Shown piece after piece: positions 18,029 to 26,353 of a stretch of DNA of 64,000 bases. The notes beneath the pieces are model-generated. The model had not been told where the DNA came from, searched no databases, and saw only the letters and a program-made list of their open reading frames with translations. The stretch spans positions 4,234-68,233 of the forward strand of contig NZ_BAAAFX010000025.1 of NCBI RefSeq assembly GCF_039523755.1. Reading direction: 5' to 3'. The stretch comes from Tatumella terrea. Its GTDB lineage: Bacteria > Pseudomonadota > Gammaproteobacteria > Enterobacterales > Enterobacteriaceae. The position numbers and the translations under genes are program-made. The number at the start of each line of letters is the position of its first letter. Position 1 is the first letter of the stretch.

Positions 18029-18210
18029 AACGTATAAACCCCGCCAACTTCCAGACGGTCATCCAGCGGGTAGTCCATTAAGGGCTGAGCCATACCGGCA
18101 ATACGGGTGAGCTGTACCAGCAGTTCAGCCCTGCGTTCGTCGGTCAGTGTCAGGTCAAGAATTTGCTCCATCAGGGTCAGATAGGCTGACCAGGTATCGG
18201 ATTGTGTCAT
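18025..18210 (-). CDS. hpxX: Small AtzG-like subunit HpxX (DUF4089)
   Basis: A 61-residue DUF4089 protein. Its relatives are GatC/AtzG-like partners that bind and stabilise an amidase-signature enzyme, and the gene sits directly upstream of amidase hpxY with a 4 bp overlap. The ATG at 18210 has a strong GAGGAGAAAACT ribosome site; the frame opens further upstream, but the family sequence starts at MTQSDTW. It lies 10 bp after hpxW. The function is inferred from pairing. Confidence 0.85.
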   Translation of the reverse strand: MTQSDTWSAYLTLMEQILDLTLTDERRAELLVQLTRIAGMAQPLMDYPLDDRLEVGGVYTL

Positions 18211-18220
18211 AGTTTTCTCC

Positions 18221-19807
18221 TCAGAAGCCGGCAGCACTGCCGTTACTGCGTGGATCGGATGCACCTTCAAGCATGCCATTCACATGGCGGACAATGGCAC
18301 CGGCATGGCCGGTGGCTTCACTGAAATCGCTGAGTAATTCGACGTCGTGGCCCATTTTTTTCAGTGCATCAACGGTGTCGTGACTGAAACGGCTTTCCAG
18401 TTTAAGAGACTCAGACGAATCTCCCCAGGTGCGGCCCAGCAACCAGCGCGGTGCGGTAATTGTTTGCTGTAAAGGCTGGTTCTGCAGGACATAGCGGGTG
18501 AACAGCGTTGCCTGGGTTTGCGGCTGGCCATCGCCACCCATGGAGCCGTAGACCATCACGCGGCCGTCTTTCAGACGGGCCGCAGCCGGGTTCAGGGTAT
18601 GAAAGGGTTGTTTACCCGGCGCCAGGGTCAGCAGGTGATCCTTTTGCAGCGTAAACGCGGCACCGCGGTTCTGCCACAGGATCCCGGTATCAGGGATCAC
18701 CACACCGCTGCCAAATTCGTGGTAAATGCTCTGGATAAAGGAGACGGCCATACCGTCTTTATCGATAACCCCCATCCATACGGTATCTCCGGGATCGCGC
18801 TGTCCCGCATCGGCAGCCGCGTGCTGCAGATCTATCGCCGAGGCTAAGCTGTCCAGCATCTCTGCTGACAGCAGGTCCTGTGCTTCTGTCTGCATTTCCC
18901 GCGGGTCGGTCAGCCAGTGATCCCGAAGCGTAAAGGCCTGCCGGGTGGCTTCAACGATACGATGAATGGTATCGACTTCACCGGCCTCCGGCAGGCCGAG
19001 CCTGTCGGTGATCCCGTTAATCGCCAGTGAAACCAGCCCCTGCGTCGGCGGGGCCAGATTGTAGAGGGTACCCGCGCTATGATTTAAATACAGCGGGGCT
19101 TTCTGTTTTGCATGATGCGCCTGCAGATCATTCAAGGTAACCGGCATCCCCAGTGATTCCATTCCGCGAGCGATCCGGCGGGCCAGTGCCCCCCGGTAAA
19201 AGCTATCCAGTCCTTCAGAGGCCAGCGTTTTCAGGGTATCTGCCAGCGCAGGCTGGGTAAAGCGGCTGCCGGCGTCGGGTGCCTGTCCCCCGGGGAGATA
19301 AATATCTGCAAACCCGGGCTGATTCTGCAACTCCTGCTGTTTCGCGGCACTGGCCGCCGACTGAGATCCGGATACCGGCATACCCGAAGCCGCGTAATGA
19401 ATGGCGTCGTCCAGTAATTCAGCCACACTCGCCGGTGCATAACCCAGCGTCTCTGACACTGTCAGGGCTTCCTGCCAGCCACTGACGGTGCCAGCGACCG
19501 TCAGGGCCGCTTTCGGCCCGCGGTAAGGGATACGGTCCATCCCCTGATAAAACTCGTGATTTGCCAGGCTGCCTGCAGCACCGCTCGCATCAATGGTGAT
19601 CGGTTCACCTTCCGGGGGCACAATCAGCCAGAAACTGTCACCGCCCAGACCATTCATATGCGGATAAACTACCGCGATAGTGGCGGCGGCGGCGACCATC
19701 GCTTCGATGGCGTTGCCTCCTTTTCGCAGCACGGCTAAGGCACTTTCACTGGCCAGATGGTGCGGGGTTACCGCCATACCGTTAGGCGCAATATTGCTTT
19801 GTATCAT
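18221..19807 (-). CDS. hpxW: Oxamate amidohydrolase HpxW (gamma-glutamyltransferase-like Ntn hydrolase)
   Basis: Ntn-fold hydrolase related to gamma-glutamyltransferase. The Klebsiella orthologue converts oxamate to oxalate and ammonia, the last nitrogen-releasing step of oxalurate breakdown. The 528-residue proenzyme is expected to self-cleave before the nucleophile Thr of DPGDTVWMGVIDKDG (about residue 342). GGNAIEAMVAAAATIAVV and GLGGDSFWLIV are family blocks. There is no signal peptide, unlike periplasmic Ggt, so it is cytoplasmic. The ATG at 19807 (AGGAAG just upstream) gives the family N-terminus; the ORF opens at 19894. It is the first gene of hpxWXYZ. Confidence 0.9.
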   Translation of the reverse strand: MIQSNIAPNGMAVTPHHLASESALAVLRKGGNAIEAMVAAAATIAVVYPHMNGLGGDSFWLIVPPEGEPITIDASGAAGSLANHEFYQGMDRIPYRGPKAALTVAGTVSGWQEALTVSETLGYAPASVAELLDDAIHYAASGMPVSGSQSAASAAKQQELQNQPGFADIYLPGGQAPDAGSRFTQPALADTLKTLASEGLDSFYRGALARRIARGMESLGMPVTLNDLQAHHAKQKAPLYLNHSAGTLYNLAPPTQGLVSLAINGITDRLGLPEAGEVDTIHRIVEATRQAFTLRDHWLTDPREMQTEAQDLLSAEMLDSLASAIDLQHAAADAGQRDPGDTVWMGVIDKDGMAVSFIQSIYHEFGSGVVIPDTGILWQNRGAAFTLQKDHLLTLAPGKQPFHTLNPAAARLKDGRVMVYGSMGGDGQPQTQATLFTRYVLQNQPLQQTITAPRWLLGRTWGDSSESLKLESRFSHDTVDALKKMGHDVELLSDFSEATGHAGAIVRHVNGMLEGASDPRSNGSAAGF

Positions 19808-19847
19808 CTCTTCCTCAGAACGGGTCTTACAGTGATACCGTCTACCT

Positions 19848-19863
19848 AGCAATTTTTGTTCCG
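19848..19863 (-). promoter_or_regulatory. Candidate sigma-54 promoter for hpxWXYZ
   Basis: Minus strand CGGAACAAAAATTGCT: GG-N10-GC spacing is exact and the -12 element TTGCT is good, but the -24 element (CGGAAC for TGGCAC) is weaker than at puuE or the transporter operon. The -12 GC is about 41 bp upstream of the hpxW ATG. Confidence 0.5.
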
Positions 19864-19944
19864 TTTCTGGTTTTTTTGTGCCGGGACGTAACAATGGATC
19901 GAATTATGCTAGCTTCTGCTGTAACGAATGTTGCAGGAGGGATG

Positions 19945-20784
19945 ATGAAACCACTGGACCAACGGCTGGAAGGCCATTATGACCAGCTTTCACCTCAGGA
20001 GAGGCGGGTTGCTGATTTTGTGATCGATCATTTTGATGATGTGATCAGTTACAACAGTGCTGAACTGGCACGTCTTAGCGGGGTATCGAAAGCCACCGTC
20101 AGTCGCCTGTTTAAGCGTCTGGGGTATGAAAAATATAAAGATATGCACGATGAGCTGCGCACCCTTCGCCAGACAGGTATGCCGTTAACGGATAACCGCG
20201 ATGCGGTGCAGGGCAATACGCTGCTGGCCAGACACTATAAGCAGGAACTGGCTAACCTGGCGCACTGGTCCGGCACGCTGGATGCACAGCAGTTTACCCG
20301 CATCATTGACGCATTAAGCCGTGCCCGTCGGGTCGCTGTTTTCGGTCTGCGTAATGCCTATCCGGTGGCGATGCACCTGCGGTTACAGCTGATGCAGGTT
20401 CGCGGGCAGGTACAACTGTTACCGACGCCCGGGCAAACGTTATCTGAAGAACTGGTCGACCTGGCGCCGGAAGACCTGGTGGTGGTGGTAGCCTTTCGCC
20501 GGCGTCCGGCCATTATCCGGTCATTACTGGAACAGCTACAGCGTCAGTCCGTCCCGGTACTGATGATCAGTGAGCCGAATGTGGGATCTCTGCAGGCGCT
20601 GGTGGACTGGCACCTGGTCTGTCCTCTGGAAAGTGTGTCGGCGTTTGACAGTTACAGCGCCGCCATGAGTCTGATTAATCTACTGTCGAATGCCCTGCTG
20701 CACGAACTACTGGCCAGCGGGCGTCAGCGTATTCATCAGATAGCCGATCTTTATCAGCAACTTGAGGAGCTGGAACGTCGATGA
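19945..20784 (+). CDS. MurR/RpiR-family transcriptional regulator of the hpx cluster
   Basis: A 279-residue regulator with an N-terminal HTH_6 domain (LSPQERRVADFVIDHFDDVI, then LARLSGVSKATVSRLFKRLG) and a C-terminal SIS sugar/ligand-binding domain (about 120-260; RRVAVFGLRNAYPVAMHL, VVVVAFRRRPAIIRSLL). It is divergent from hpxW and precedes the ABC transporter/hpxJK genes, so it probably controls one or both hpx operons in response to a ureide. The Klebsiella hpx cluster has an RpiR-type regulator I believe is called HpxU; I leave the symbol blank. The ATG at 19945 follows CAGGAGG with 4 bp spacing; an adjacent ATG at 19942 is too close. Confidence 0.85.
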   Translation: MKPLDQRLEGHYDQLSPQERRVADFVIDHFDDVISYNSAELARLSGVSKATVSRLFKRLGYEKYKDMHDELRTLRQTGMPLTDNRDAVQGNTLLARHYKQELANLAHWSGTLDAQQFTRIIDALSRARRVAVFGLRNAYPVAMHLRLQLMQVRGQVQLLPTPGQTLSEELVDLAPEDLVVVVAFRRRPAIIRSLLEQLQRQSVPVLMISEPNVGSLQALVDWHLVCPLESVSAFDSYSAAMSLINLLSNALLHELLASGRQRIHQIADLYQQLEELERR

Positions 20785-20787
20785 CGG

Positions 20788-20804
20788 GGCACCATGCTGG
20801 TGCT
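20788..20804 (+). promoter_or_regulatory. NtrC-like enhancer site
   Basis: The inverted repeat GCACCA-TGC-TGGTGC matches the NtrC consensus TGCACCA-N3-TGGTGCA at every inner position. It begins 4 bp after the regulator stop and about 120 bp upstream of the sigma-54 promoter at 20907, a typical enhancer distance. Confidence 0.7.
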
Positions 20805-20816
20805 TTGCATTATTAC

Positions 20817-20837
20817 GGTGCGCAGTTTTTGCGCACC
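20817..20837 (+). terminator. GC hairpin after the RpiR regulator
   Basis: GGTGCGCA-GTTTT-TGCGCACC, 8 bp perfect stem. No T-run follows. It could end the regulator transcript or be a second protein-binding palindrome in the enhancer region. Confidence 0.4.
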
Positions 20838-20906
20838 TGTGAATACCCTCCGCGAGAATTCTTCTTTAATACGGTTATTTCCTGACTTTTCCCCGGCGTG
20901 TGTGAT

Positions 20907-20922
20907 TGGCACATTAGTTGCA
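20907..20922 (+). promoter_or_regulatory. Sigma-54 promoter of the transporter-hpxJKQT operon
   Basis: TGGCACATTAGTTGCA: consensus -24 TGGCAC and -12 TTGCA with GG-N10-GC spacing. The -12 GC ends about 50 bp upstream of the binding-protein ATG, with an NtrC-like palindrome upstream. Strong evidence for nitrogen-regulated transcription. Confidence 0.85.
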
Positions 20923-20971
20923 GTTATTGAGATTAAAGAATCTTTTGTTTCATGACCGTTCAGGGGAAAAT

Positions 20972-21757
20972 ATGAAAAAGTTATTAATGGTTTTCGCGGG
21001 AGTCGCATTACTGGCAGCCCAGAGCACCGCAGTACTCGCAGATCAATTGCAGGATATCCAGAAACGGGGGGTTCTGCGGGTAGCCGTGCCACAGGATTTT
21101 CCTCCGTTTGGATCGGTCGGCACCGATCTCCAGCCGGAAGGCTATGACATTGATATGGCCGGGTACCTCGCGAAGCAAATGAAACTAAAGTTACAGCTGG
21201 TGCCGGTCAGCAGTGCTAACCGGGTGGCATACCTGCAAACCAATAAAGTCGACCTGGTCATTTCGAGCCTCGGGAAAAATGCAGAGCGTGAAAAAGTCAT
21301 CGATTTCAGCCGCGCTTATGCCCCGTTTTTCCTGGGGGTGTTTGGTCCGAAAGGACAGCAACTGAAGGACCCGGCGGCACTGAGTGGTAAGACTATCGGT
21401 GTCACCCGTGGTGCCGTTGAAGATATGGTACTGACGGCGATTGCGCCTAAAGATGCCACCCTCCGGCGTTATGAAGATAACAATACCACGTTGTCTGCTT
21501 ATCTCTCCGGTCAGGTTCAGTATGTGGCGACCGGCAACCTCGTTGTGGCGGCGATTAACCGTGAACACCCGTCAGCAGCCCTGACCTCTCAGTTTACCCT
21601 GAAAGATTCTCCCTGCTTTATTGGTCTGAAAAAAGATGAGCCTGCCCTGAAAAATGAAGTTAATACGCTGATTGGCGAGGGTATTAAAGACGGTACCCTG
21701 AATAAGATGTCTGAAACCTGGATGAAAGCTCCTCTGCCGGCCAGCCTGGGGAGCTAA
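20972..21757 (+). CDS. ABC transporter periplasmic binding protein (polar amino acid type) in the hpx operon
   Basis: A 261-residue SBP_bac_3 protein with a Sec signal peptide (MKKLLMVFAGVALLAAQSTA, cleaved near VLA-DQ). Family blocks: RGVLRVAVPQDFPPFGSVG, PEGYDIDMAGYLAKQM, KVDLVISSLGKNAEREKVID and GKTIGVTRGAVEDMVL. The ATG at 20972 follows CAGGGGAAAAT. It is first in an eight-gene operon with two permeases, an ATPase and hpxJ-K-Q-T, so the ligand is probably a ureide or purine degradation intermediate (allantoin, allantoate or oxalurate) rather than a standard amino acid. By order it corresponds to one of the genes before hpxJ in Klebsiella hpxFGHIJK. Confidence 0.85.
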   Translation: MKKLLMVFAGVALLAAQSTAVLADQLQDIQKRGVLRVAVPQDFPPFGSVGTDLQPEGYDIDMAGYLAKQMKLKLQLVPVSSANRVAYLQTNKVDLVISSLGKNAEREKVIDFSRAYAPFFLGVFGPKGQQLKDPAALSGKTIGVTRGAVEDMVLTAIAPKDATLRRYEDNNTTLSAYLSGQVQYVATGNLVVAAINREHPSAALTSQFTLKDSPCFIGLKKDEPALKNEVNTLIGEGIKDGTLNKMSETWMKAPLPASLGS

Positions 21758-21766
21758 GATTCGTTT

Positions 21767-22435
21767 ATGACAGGACATCTCGATTTTCCGGCCCTCTGGC
21801 CATACCGGCAGGAATTACTCTCCGGGTTGTGGGTCACCCTTCAGCTGAGTGTACTCGCCACCCTGGGAGGCGTGGGCCTGGGGATCCTGGGGGCGGCGAT
21901 CCGTAGCGGTAAAACCACCCTGCTTAGCCGCCTGTGGGGAGGGTATGTGGCGGTGATCCGCAATACCCCGTTTATGGTCCAGTTATTCTTTATTGTGTTC
22001 GGCCTGCCAAATATCGGTTTTCGTCTGACGGCCGGGGAAGCCGCATTGTTAACCATGATCATTAACCTCGGGGCCTACAGTACGGAAATTATTCGTGCAG
22101 GGATCCAGGTCACTCCGAAAGGACAATGGGAAGCCTGCCGGGTGCTGGGCCTGACGCGGCTGCAGACCTTTTTACGGGTCATCCTGCCTCCGGCATTACA
22201 ACGTATTTATCCGTCGCTGGTTGGGCAATGCATTATCGTGATGCTGGGGTCGTCGGTCGTTTCTCAGGTTTCTTATCAGGAACTGACCTTTCAGAGCAGC
22301 CTTATTCAGTCGCGCACCTTTCTGAGTTTTGAGGTTTATCTGGTCACCACAGCGATTTATCTGTTGCTGTCCATTGCCATGCGTCAGCTCTTAATGTTGA
22401 TCGGTCGCCGCTGGCTGGGAGTCTCCGCAAAATGA
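21767..22435 (+). CDS. ABC transporter permease (HisM/GlnP type), hpx operon
   Basis: A 222-residue inner-membrane permease with about five transmembrane segments. The polar-amino-acid permease pattern is clear: GLWVTLQLSVLATLGGVGLG at the start, RNTPFMVQLFFIVFGLP, and the EAA loop GQWEACRVLGLTRLQTFLRV that docks on the ATPase. It lies 9 bp after the binding-protein gene, and its stop overlaps the next permease start by 4 bp. It forms the heteromeric pore with that permease. Confidence 0.87.
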   Translation: MTGHLDFPALWPYRQELLSGLWVTLQLSVLATLGGVGLGILGAAIRSGKTTLLSRLWGGYVAVIRNTPFMVQLFFIVFGLPNIGFRLTAGEAALLTMIINLGAYSTEIIRAGIQVTPKGQWEACRVLGLTRLQTFLRVILPPALQRIYPSLVGQCIIVMLGSSVVSQVSYQELTFQSSLIQSRTFLSFEVYLVTTAIYLLLSIAMRQLLMLIGRRWLGVSAK

Positions 22436-23088
22436 TGACATTTACTGACTGGGACATTGTCCGCAATTTACTGCTCGCCGGGCGCTGGACAATCCTGTTA
22501 TCGCTGGTGGCTTTTTTCGGCGGCACGCTGACCACGATCCCTCTGTTGCTGATGCGTCTGAGCCGGTTCCGTGTGCTGCACCTGCTGGTGCGTGCCTATT
22601 GCGGACTGTTTCAGGGAACCCCGTTGCTGATGCAGCTCTTCCTGGCATTTTTCGGCGTGGCGTTATTCGGGATCGATGTCTCCCCCTGGACGGCGGCGTC
22701 CGTGGCACTGACCCTGTATACCAGTGCATTTCTGCTGGATATCTGGTACGGCAGTATCCGTTCGCTACCGAAAGGACAGTGGGAAGCCTCCCGTTGTGTC
22801 GGACTCACTTTTACGCAAACGCTTATCCATGTCGTGGTTCCTCAGGCATTCCGCGTGGCGCTGGCACCCACCGTCGGGTTCGCGGTGCAGGTCATTAAAG
22901 GTACCGCACTGGCTTCTATTATCGGCTTCGTCGAACTGACCAAAGCCGGCACCATGCTGACTAACGTCACTTTTGAGCCGTTCAGGGTCTTTGCTTTGGT
23001 CGCCCTGGGGTATTTTATTTTGTGTTATCCGCTGTCCCGTTACAGCCTCTATCTGGAGAAGAAATTCGATGCCTCTCATCACCATTAA
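22432..23088 (+). CDS. Second ABC transporter permease (HisQ/GlnP type), hpx operon
   Basis: A 218-residue permease paralogous to its upstream neighbour: LAGRWTILLSLVAFFGGTLT, FQGTPLLMQLFLAFFGVALF and EAA loop GQWEASRCVGLTFTQTLIHV. The ATG overlaps the preceding stop (ATGATG), so translation is coupled; its 3' end overlaps the ATPase gene by 20 bp. Two different permeases plus one ATPase is the usual polar amino acid uptake arrangement. Confidence 0.87.
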   Translation: MMTFTDWDIVRNLLLAGRWTILLSLVAFFGGTLTTIPLLLMRLSRFRVLHLLVRAYCGLFQGTPLLMQLFLAFFGVALFGIDVSPWTAASVALTLYTSAFLLDIWYGSIRSLPKGQWEASRCVGLTFTQTLIHVVVPQAFRVALAPTVGFAVQVIKGTALASIIGFVELTKAGTMLTNVTFEPFRVFALVALGYFILCYPLSRYSLYLEKKFDASHHH

Positions 23089-23800
23089 TCAGATGCAGAA
23101 ATTCTACGGTGATAACCATGTTCTGAAAGGGATCGATCTCGATATTGATGCCGGTGAAGTGGTCTCTATCATCGGGCGTAGCGGTTCAGGAAAAAGCACC
23201 TTGTTACGCTGTATTAACGGCCTTGAGAGCTATCAGGAAGGCAGTATTAAACTGGGCGGCATGACGATCACCTCCAGTGACAGTCAGGCCAAAACCATCA
23301 GCCAGTCCATTGGTATGGTTTTCCAGAGCTTTAACCTGTTCCCCCATATGACAGCGCTGGAAAATGTCATGCTGGCTCCGCGACTGGTGCTGAAAAAGAG
23401 TCGTGCGGAAAGCCGCGATCTGGCCGCCCGTATGCTGGAGAAGGTCGGGCTGGGAGAGCGGCTGAACTATTCCCCCGCCAGCCTTTCCGGCGGGCAACAG
23501 CAGCGTGTTGCTATTGCCAGAGCACTGGCGATGCAACCGAAGGTGCTGCTGTGTGACGAAATTACTTCAGCGCTGGATCCCGAACTGGTCGGGGAGGTGT
23601 TACGGGTGCTGGAACAACTGGCTGCTGATGGCATGACCCTGATCCTGGTGACCCATGAAATGAACTTTGCGAGAGAAGTCGGGGATCGGGTGGTGTTTAT
23701 GCATCAGGGGAAAGTCCGCGAGCAGGGGGACAGCAAAACCTTCTTTACGCATCCGCAGACAGCAGAACTTAAACAGTTTATCTCTACGGTTCGTTTGTAA
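23069..23800 (+). CDS. ABC transporter ATPase (GlnQ/HisP type), hpx operon
   Basis: A 243-residue nucleotide-binding subunit: Walker A GRSGSGKST, Q-loop VFQSFNLFPHMTALENVM, signature LSGGQQQRVAIARALA, Walker B VLLCDEITSALDPE, and switch His in LVTHEMNFAREVGDRV. The ATG at 23069 follows GGAGAAG; the longer frame from 22973 lies inside the permease gene and is not used. It is followed 23 bp later by hpxJ. It powers the ureide-type importer. Confidence 0.9.
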   Translation: MPLITINQMQKFYGDNHVLKGIDLDIDAGEVVSIIGRSGSGKSTLLRCINGLESYQEGSIKLGGMTITSSDSQAKTISQSIGMVFQSFNLFPHMTALENVMLAPRLVLKKSRAESRDLAARMLEKVGLGERLNYSPASLSGGQQQRVAIARALAMQPKVLLCDEITSALDPELVGEVLRVLEQLAADGMTLILVTHEMNFAREVGDRVVFMHQGKVREQGDSKTFFTHPQTAELKQFISTVRL

Positions 23801-23823
23801 TCACTTCTTTTAAGGAACGCATT

Positions 23824-25071
23824 ATGGATCTCAGTCAGATTTCTTCCATCAATCCGCCTCAACGATTACTGATGGGCCCCGGTCCAATCAATGCCGACCC
23901 ACGGGTACTGCGGGCGATGTCCAGTCAGCTGATCGGACAATACGATCCCGCCATGACCGGTTACATGAATGAGGTGATGGCGCTGTACCGTGGGGTCTTT
24001 TGCACTCAAAACCAGTGGACACTGCTGGTTAACGGGACGTCGCGTGCCGGAATTGAAGCGATTCTGTTATCCGCCATTAAACCTGGCGACAAAGTGCTGG
24101 TGCCTGTGTTCGGGCGTTTCGGACACCTGTTGTGTGAAATCGCCCACCGCTGCCGTGCAGAAGTACATACCATTGACGTCCCGTGGGGAGAGGTGTTCAC
24201 GGCAGATCAGATTGAAGATGCCATCCGCCGCATTAAACCGCGTCTGTTACTGACGGTCCAGGGTGACACATCGACCACGATGTTACAGCCGCTGGCGGAA
24301 CTCGGTGAGATCTGTCGGCGTTATGGTGTGTTGTTCTATACGGATGCGACCGCCTCGCTGGGTGGAAATGCGCTGGAAACGGATGCCTGGGGGCTGGATG
24401 CGGTGTCGGCCGGGATGCAGAAATGCCTGGGCGGGCCTTCGGGCACGTCCCCGGTGACTCTCAGCGCACAAATGGAAGAGGTGATCAGACGGCGCAAGCG
24501 TGTTGAGCAGGGGATCCGGACGGACGCTCACCAGGACGGAGAGGATGAAATGATCTATTCCAACTATTTCGATCTTGGCATGATCATGGATTACTGGGGG
24601 GCAGAACGGTTGAACCATCATACGGAAGCGACCAGTGCATTGTTTGCCGCCCGCGAATGTGCGCGGATCCTTCTGCAGGAAGGGATCAGCGAAGGGATTG
24701 CCCGGCATAAGCTGCATGGTGATGCGATGCTGCAAGGGATCCGGGCCATGGGGCTGACGGTCTTTGGCGATGTCCGTCATAAAATGAATAATGTGCTGGG
24801 CGTCATGATCCCTGCACAGGTCAATGGCGATCAGGTGCGAAGCATGATGCTGAACGACTTCGGGATCGAGATAGGCACCTCATTCGGACCGTTGCATGGC
24901 AAAGTCTGGCGTATCGGCACCATGGGATATAACGCGCGTAAGCAGTGCGTTCTGCAAACCCTGACGGCGCTGGAAGCGGTGCTGAATCGCCTCGGCTTTA
25001 TCACCCGTCAGGGGGCCGCGATGCAGGCCGCGTGGGATCACTATCTGACGGAAGCACCTCATGCAGAATAA
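23824..25071 (+). CDS. hpxJ: (S)-ureidoglycine--glyoxylate aminotransferase HpxJ (PucG-like)
   Basis: Fold-type I PLP aminotransferase of the alanine-glyoxylate/PucG family. It moves the amino group of unstable (S)-ureidoglycine to glyoxylate, giving oxalurate and glycine. It has 415 residues: RLLMGPGPINADPRVL at the N-terminus, LVNGTSRAGIEAILLS (cofactor phosphate region), DATASLGGNALETDAWGLDA, and PLP lysine about K200 in AGMQKCLGGPSGTSP. The start follows AAGGAACGCATT. The downstream presence of hpxK (which makes ureidoglycine) and the oxalurate genes on the other side supports PucG over ordinary serine-glyoxylate activity. Confidence 0.9.
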   Translation: MDLSQISSINPPQRLLMGPGPINADPRVLRAMSSQLIGQYDPAMTGYMNEVMALYRGVFCTQNQWTLLVNGTSRAGIEAILLSAIKPGDKVLVPVFGRFGHLLCEIAHRCRAEVHTIDVPWGEVFTADQIEDAIRRIKPRLLLTVQGDTSTTMLQPLAELGEICRRYGVLFYTDATASLGGNALETDAWGLDAVSAGMQKCLGGPSGTSPVTLSAQMEEVIRRRKRVEQGIRTDAHQDGEDEMIYSNYFDLGMIMDYWGAERLNHHTEATSALFAARECARILLQEGISEGIARHKLHGDAMLQGIRAMGLTVFGDVRHKMNNVLGVMIPAQVNGDQVRSMMLNDFGIEIGTSFGPLHGKVWRIGTMGYNARKQCVLQTLTALEAVLNRLGFITRQGAAMQAAWDHYLTEAPHAE

Positions 25072-26353
25072 AATGAGCGTCCTGCAGGCGCAACAGGCCG
25101 GAGAGCGGGCGATGGCCCGCTGTGATTCTCTGGCGATGATCAGTGAAACCGAAGGGCAGCTGACCCGGGTGTATCTCTCGGCTGAACATCTCCGGGCTAA
25201 TCATCTGACCGGTCAGTGGATGAAAGAAGCCGGTATGAACGTCTGGCAGGATGAGGTCGGGAATATTTGCGGGCGTTACGAAGCGCAGACACCGGATGCC
25301 CCCGCCATCTTACTGGGCTCTCATCTGGACAGCGTGCGTAATGCGGGAAAATACGACGGCCCGCTGGGCGTACTGACGGCGATAGAAACCGTCAGCTGGC
25401 TGAATGCGCAGCAAATCCGCCTGCCGGTCGCTATCGAGATTATCGGCTTTGCCGATGAAGAAGGGACACGTTTCGGGATCACGTTGCTGGGCAGTAAAGG
25501 CATCACCGGACGCTGGCCCGCGTGCTGGCCGGCACAACCCGACGGAGAAGGGATCACCGTCGCGCAGGCGATGCAGTCTGTCGGCCTGCAGGCGGAGAAT
25601 ATTGCCCGGGCCGCCAGGCGCCGGGACGCGTTTATCGCTTACCTTGAATTACATATCGAACAGGGTCCCTGTCTGGAACAGGCCGGACTGGCGCTGGGGG
25701 TGGTGACTGCGATCAACGGCGCACGACGTCTGAACTGCTCCTTTACCGGAATGGCGGGCCATGCCGGTACGGTGCCGATGACCCACCGGAAAGATGCCCT
25801 GGCCGCAGCGGCGGAGTGGATGGTCTTTATTGAAAAGGCTACGTGCGAGGCCGACCCGTTATTAGTCGCAACGGTCGGGACCCTGACCTGTGAACCGGGA
25901 GCGGTCAATGTGATCCCGGGCGAGGTCAGGCTTTCTCTGGATATTCGCGGGCCGGAAGATGACCCGCTGGCAAAACTGCTGGCCACGCTGTTGCAGGAAG
26001 CTGATCAGATTGCGGCACGGCGCGGGCTGTCCTTTCGTGCAGAAGAGTATTATGGCATTCAGGCAACGACCTGCGATCCGGCACTGCGTAATGCTTTCAG
26101 TGAAGCGGTCACTGAGGTTCAGGGGCAGTCGCTCCTGTTACCCAGCGGAGCCGGACATGATGCCATTGCTATCGCGGAATGCTGGCCAGTGGCGATGTTA
26201 TTCGTCCGTTGTGCCGGGGGGATTAGCCATCATCCGGCGGAATCAGTGACCACGGCGGATGTGTCGCTGGCGATACAGGCCTATTTACAGGCTATTATTA
26301 AGGTGGCGGAGTCGGCCGGTAGCGTGAACTCACGTAATGCGGAGAACGTCTGA
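25061..26353 (+). CDS. hpxK: Allantoate amidohydrolase HpxK
   Basis: M20-family, Mn-dependent amidohydrolase (AllC/carbamoylase type) converting allantoate to (S)-ureidoglycine, CO2 and ammonia. It has 430 residues. Metal ligands are visible as His88 (LLGSHLDSVRNAGKYDG), Asp99, Glu134 (GFADEEGTRFG) and a His in YLELHIEQGP. The dimerisation lid contains FTGMAGHAGTVPM, and CAGGISHHPAES lies near the C-terminus. It overlaps hpxJ by 11 bp; a second in-frame ATG at 25073 has no ribosome site. Its stop overlaps hpxQ (TGATG). Confidence 0.9.
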   Translation: MQNKMSVLQAQQAGERAMARCDSLAMISETEGQLTRVYLSAEHLRANHLTGQWMKEAGMNVWQDEVGNICGRYEAQTPDAPAILLGSHLDSVRNAGKYDGPLGVLTAIETVSWLNAQQIRLPVAIEIIGFADEEGTRFGITLLGSKGITGRWPACWPAQPDGEGITVAQAMQSVGLQAENIARAARRRDAFIAYLELHIEQGPCLEQAGLALGVVTAINGARRLNCSFTGMAGHAGTVPMTHRKDALAAAAEWMVFIEKATCEADPLLVATVGTLTCEPGAVNVIPGEVRLSLDIRGPEDDPLAKLLATLLQEADQIAARRGLSFRAEEYYGIQATTCDPALRNAFSEAVTEVQGQSLLLPSGAGHDAIAIAECWPVAMLFVRCAGGISHHPAESVTTADVSLAIQAYLQAIIKVAESAGSVNSRNAENV

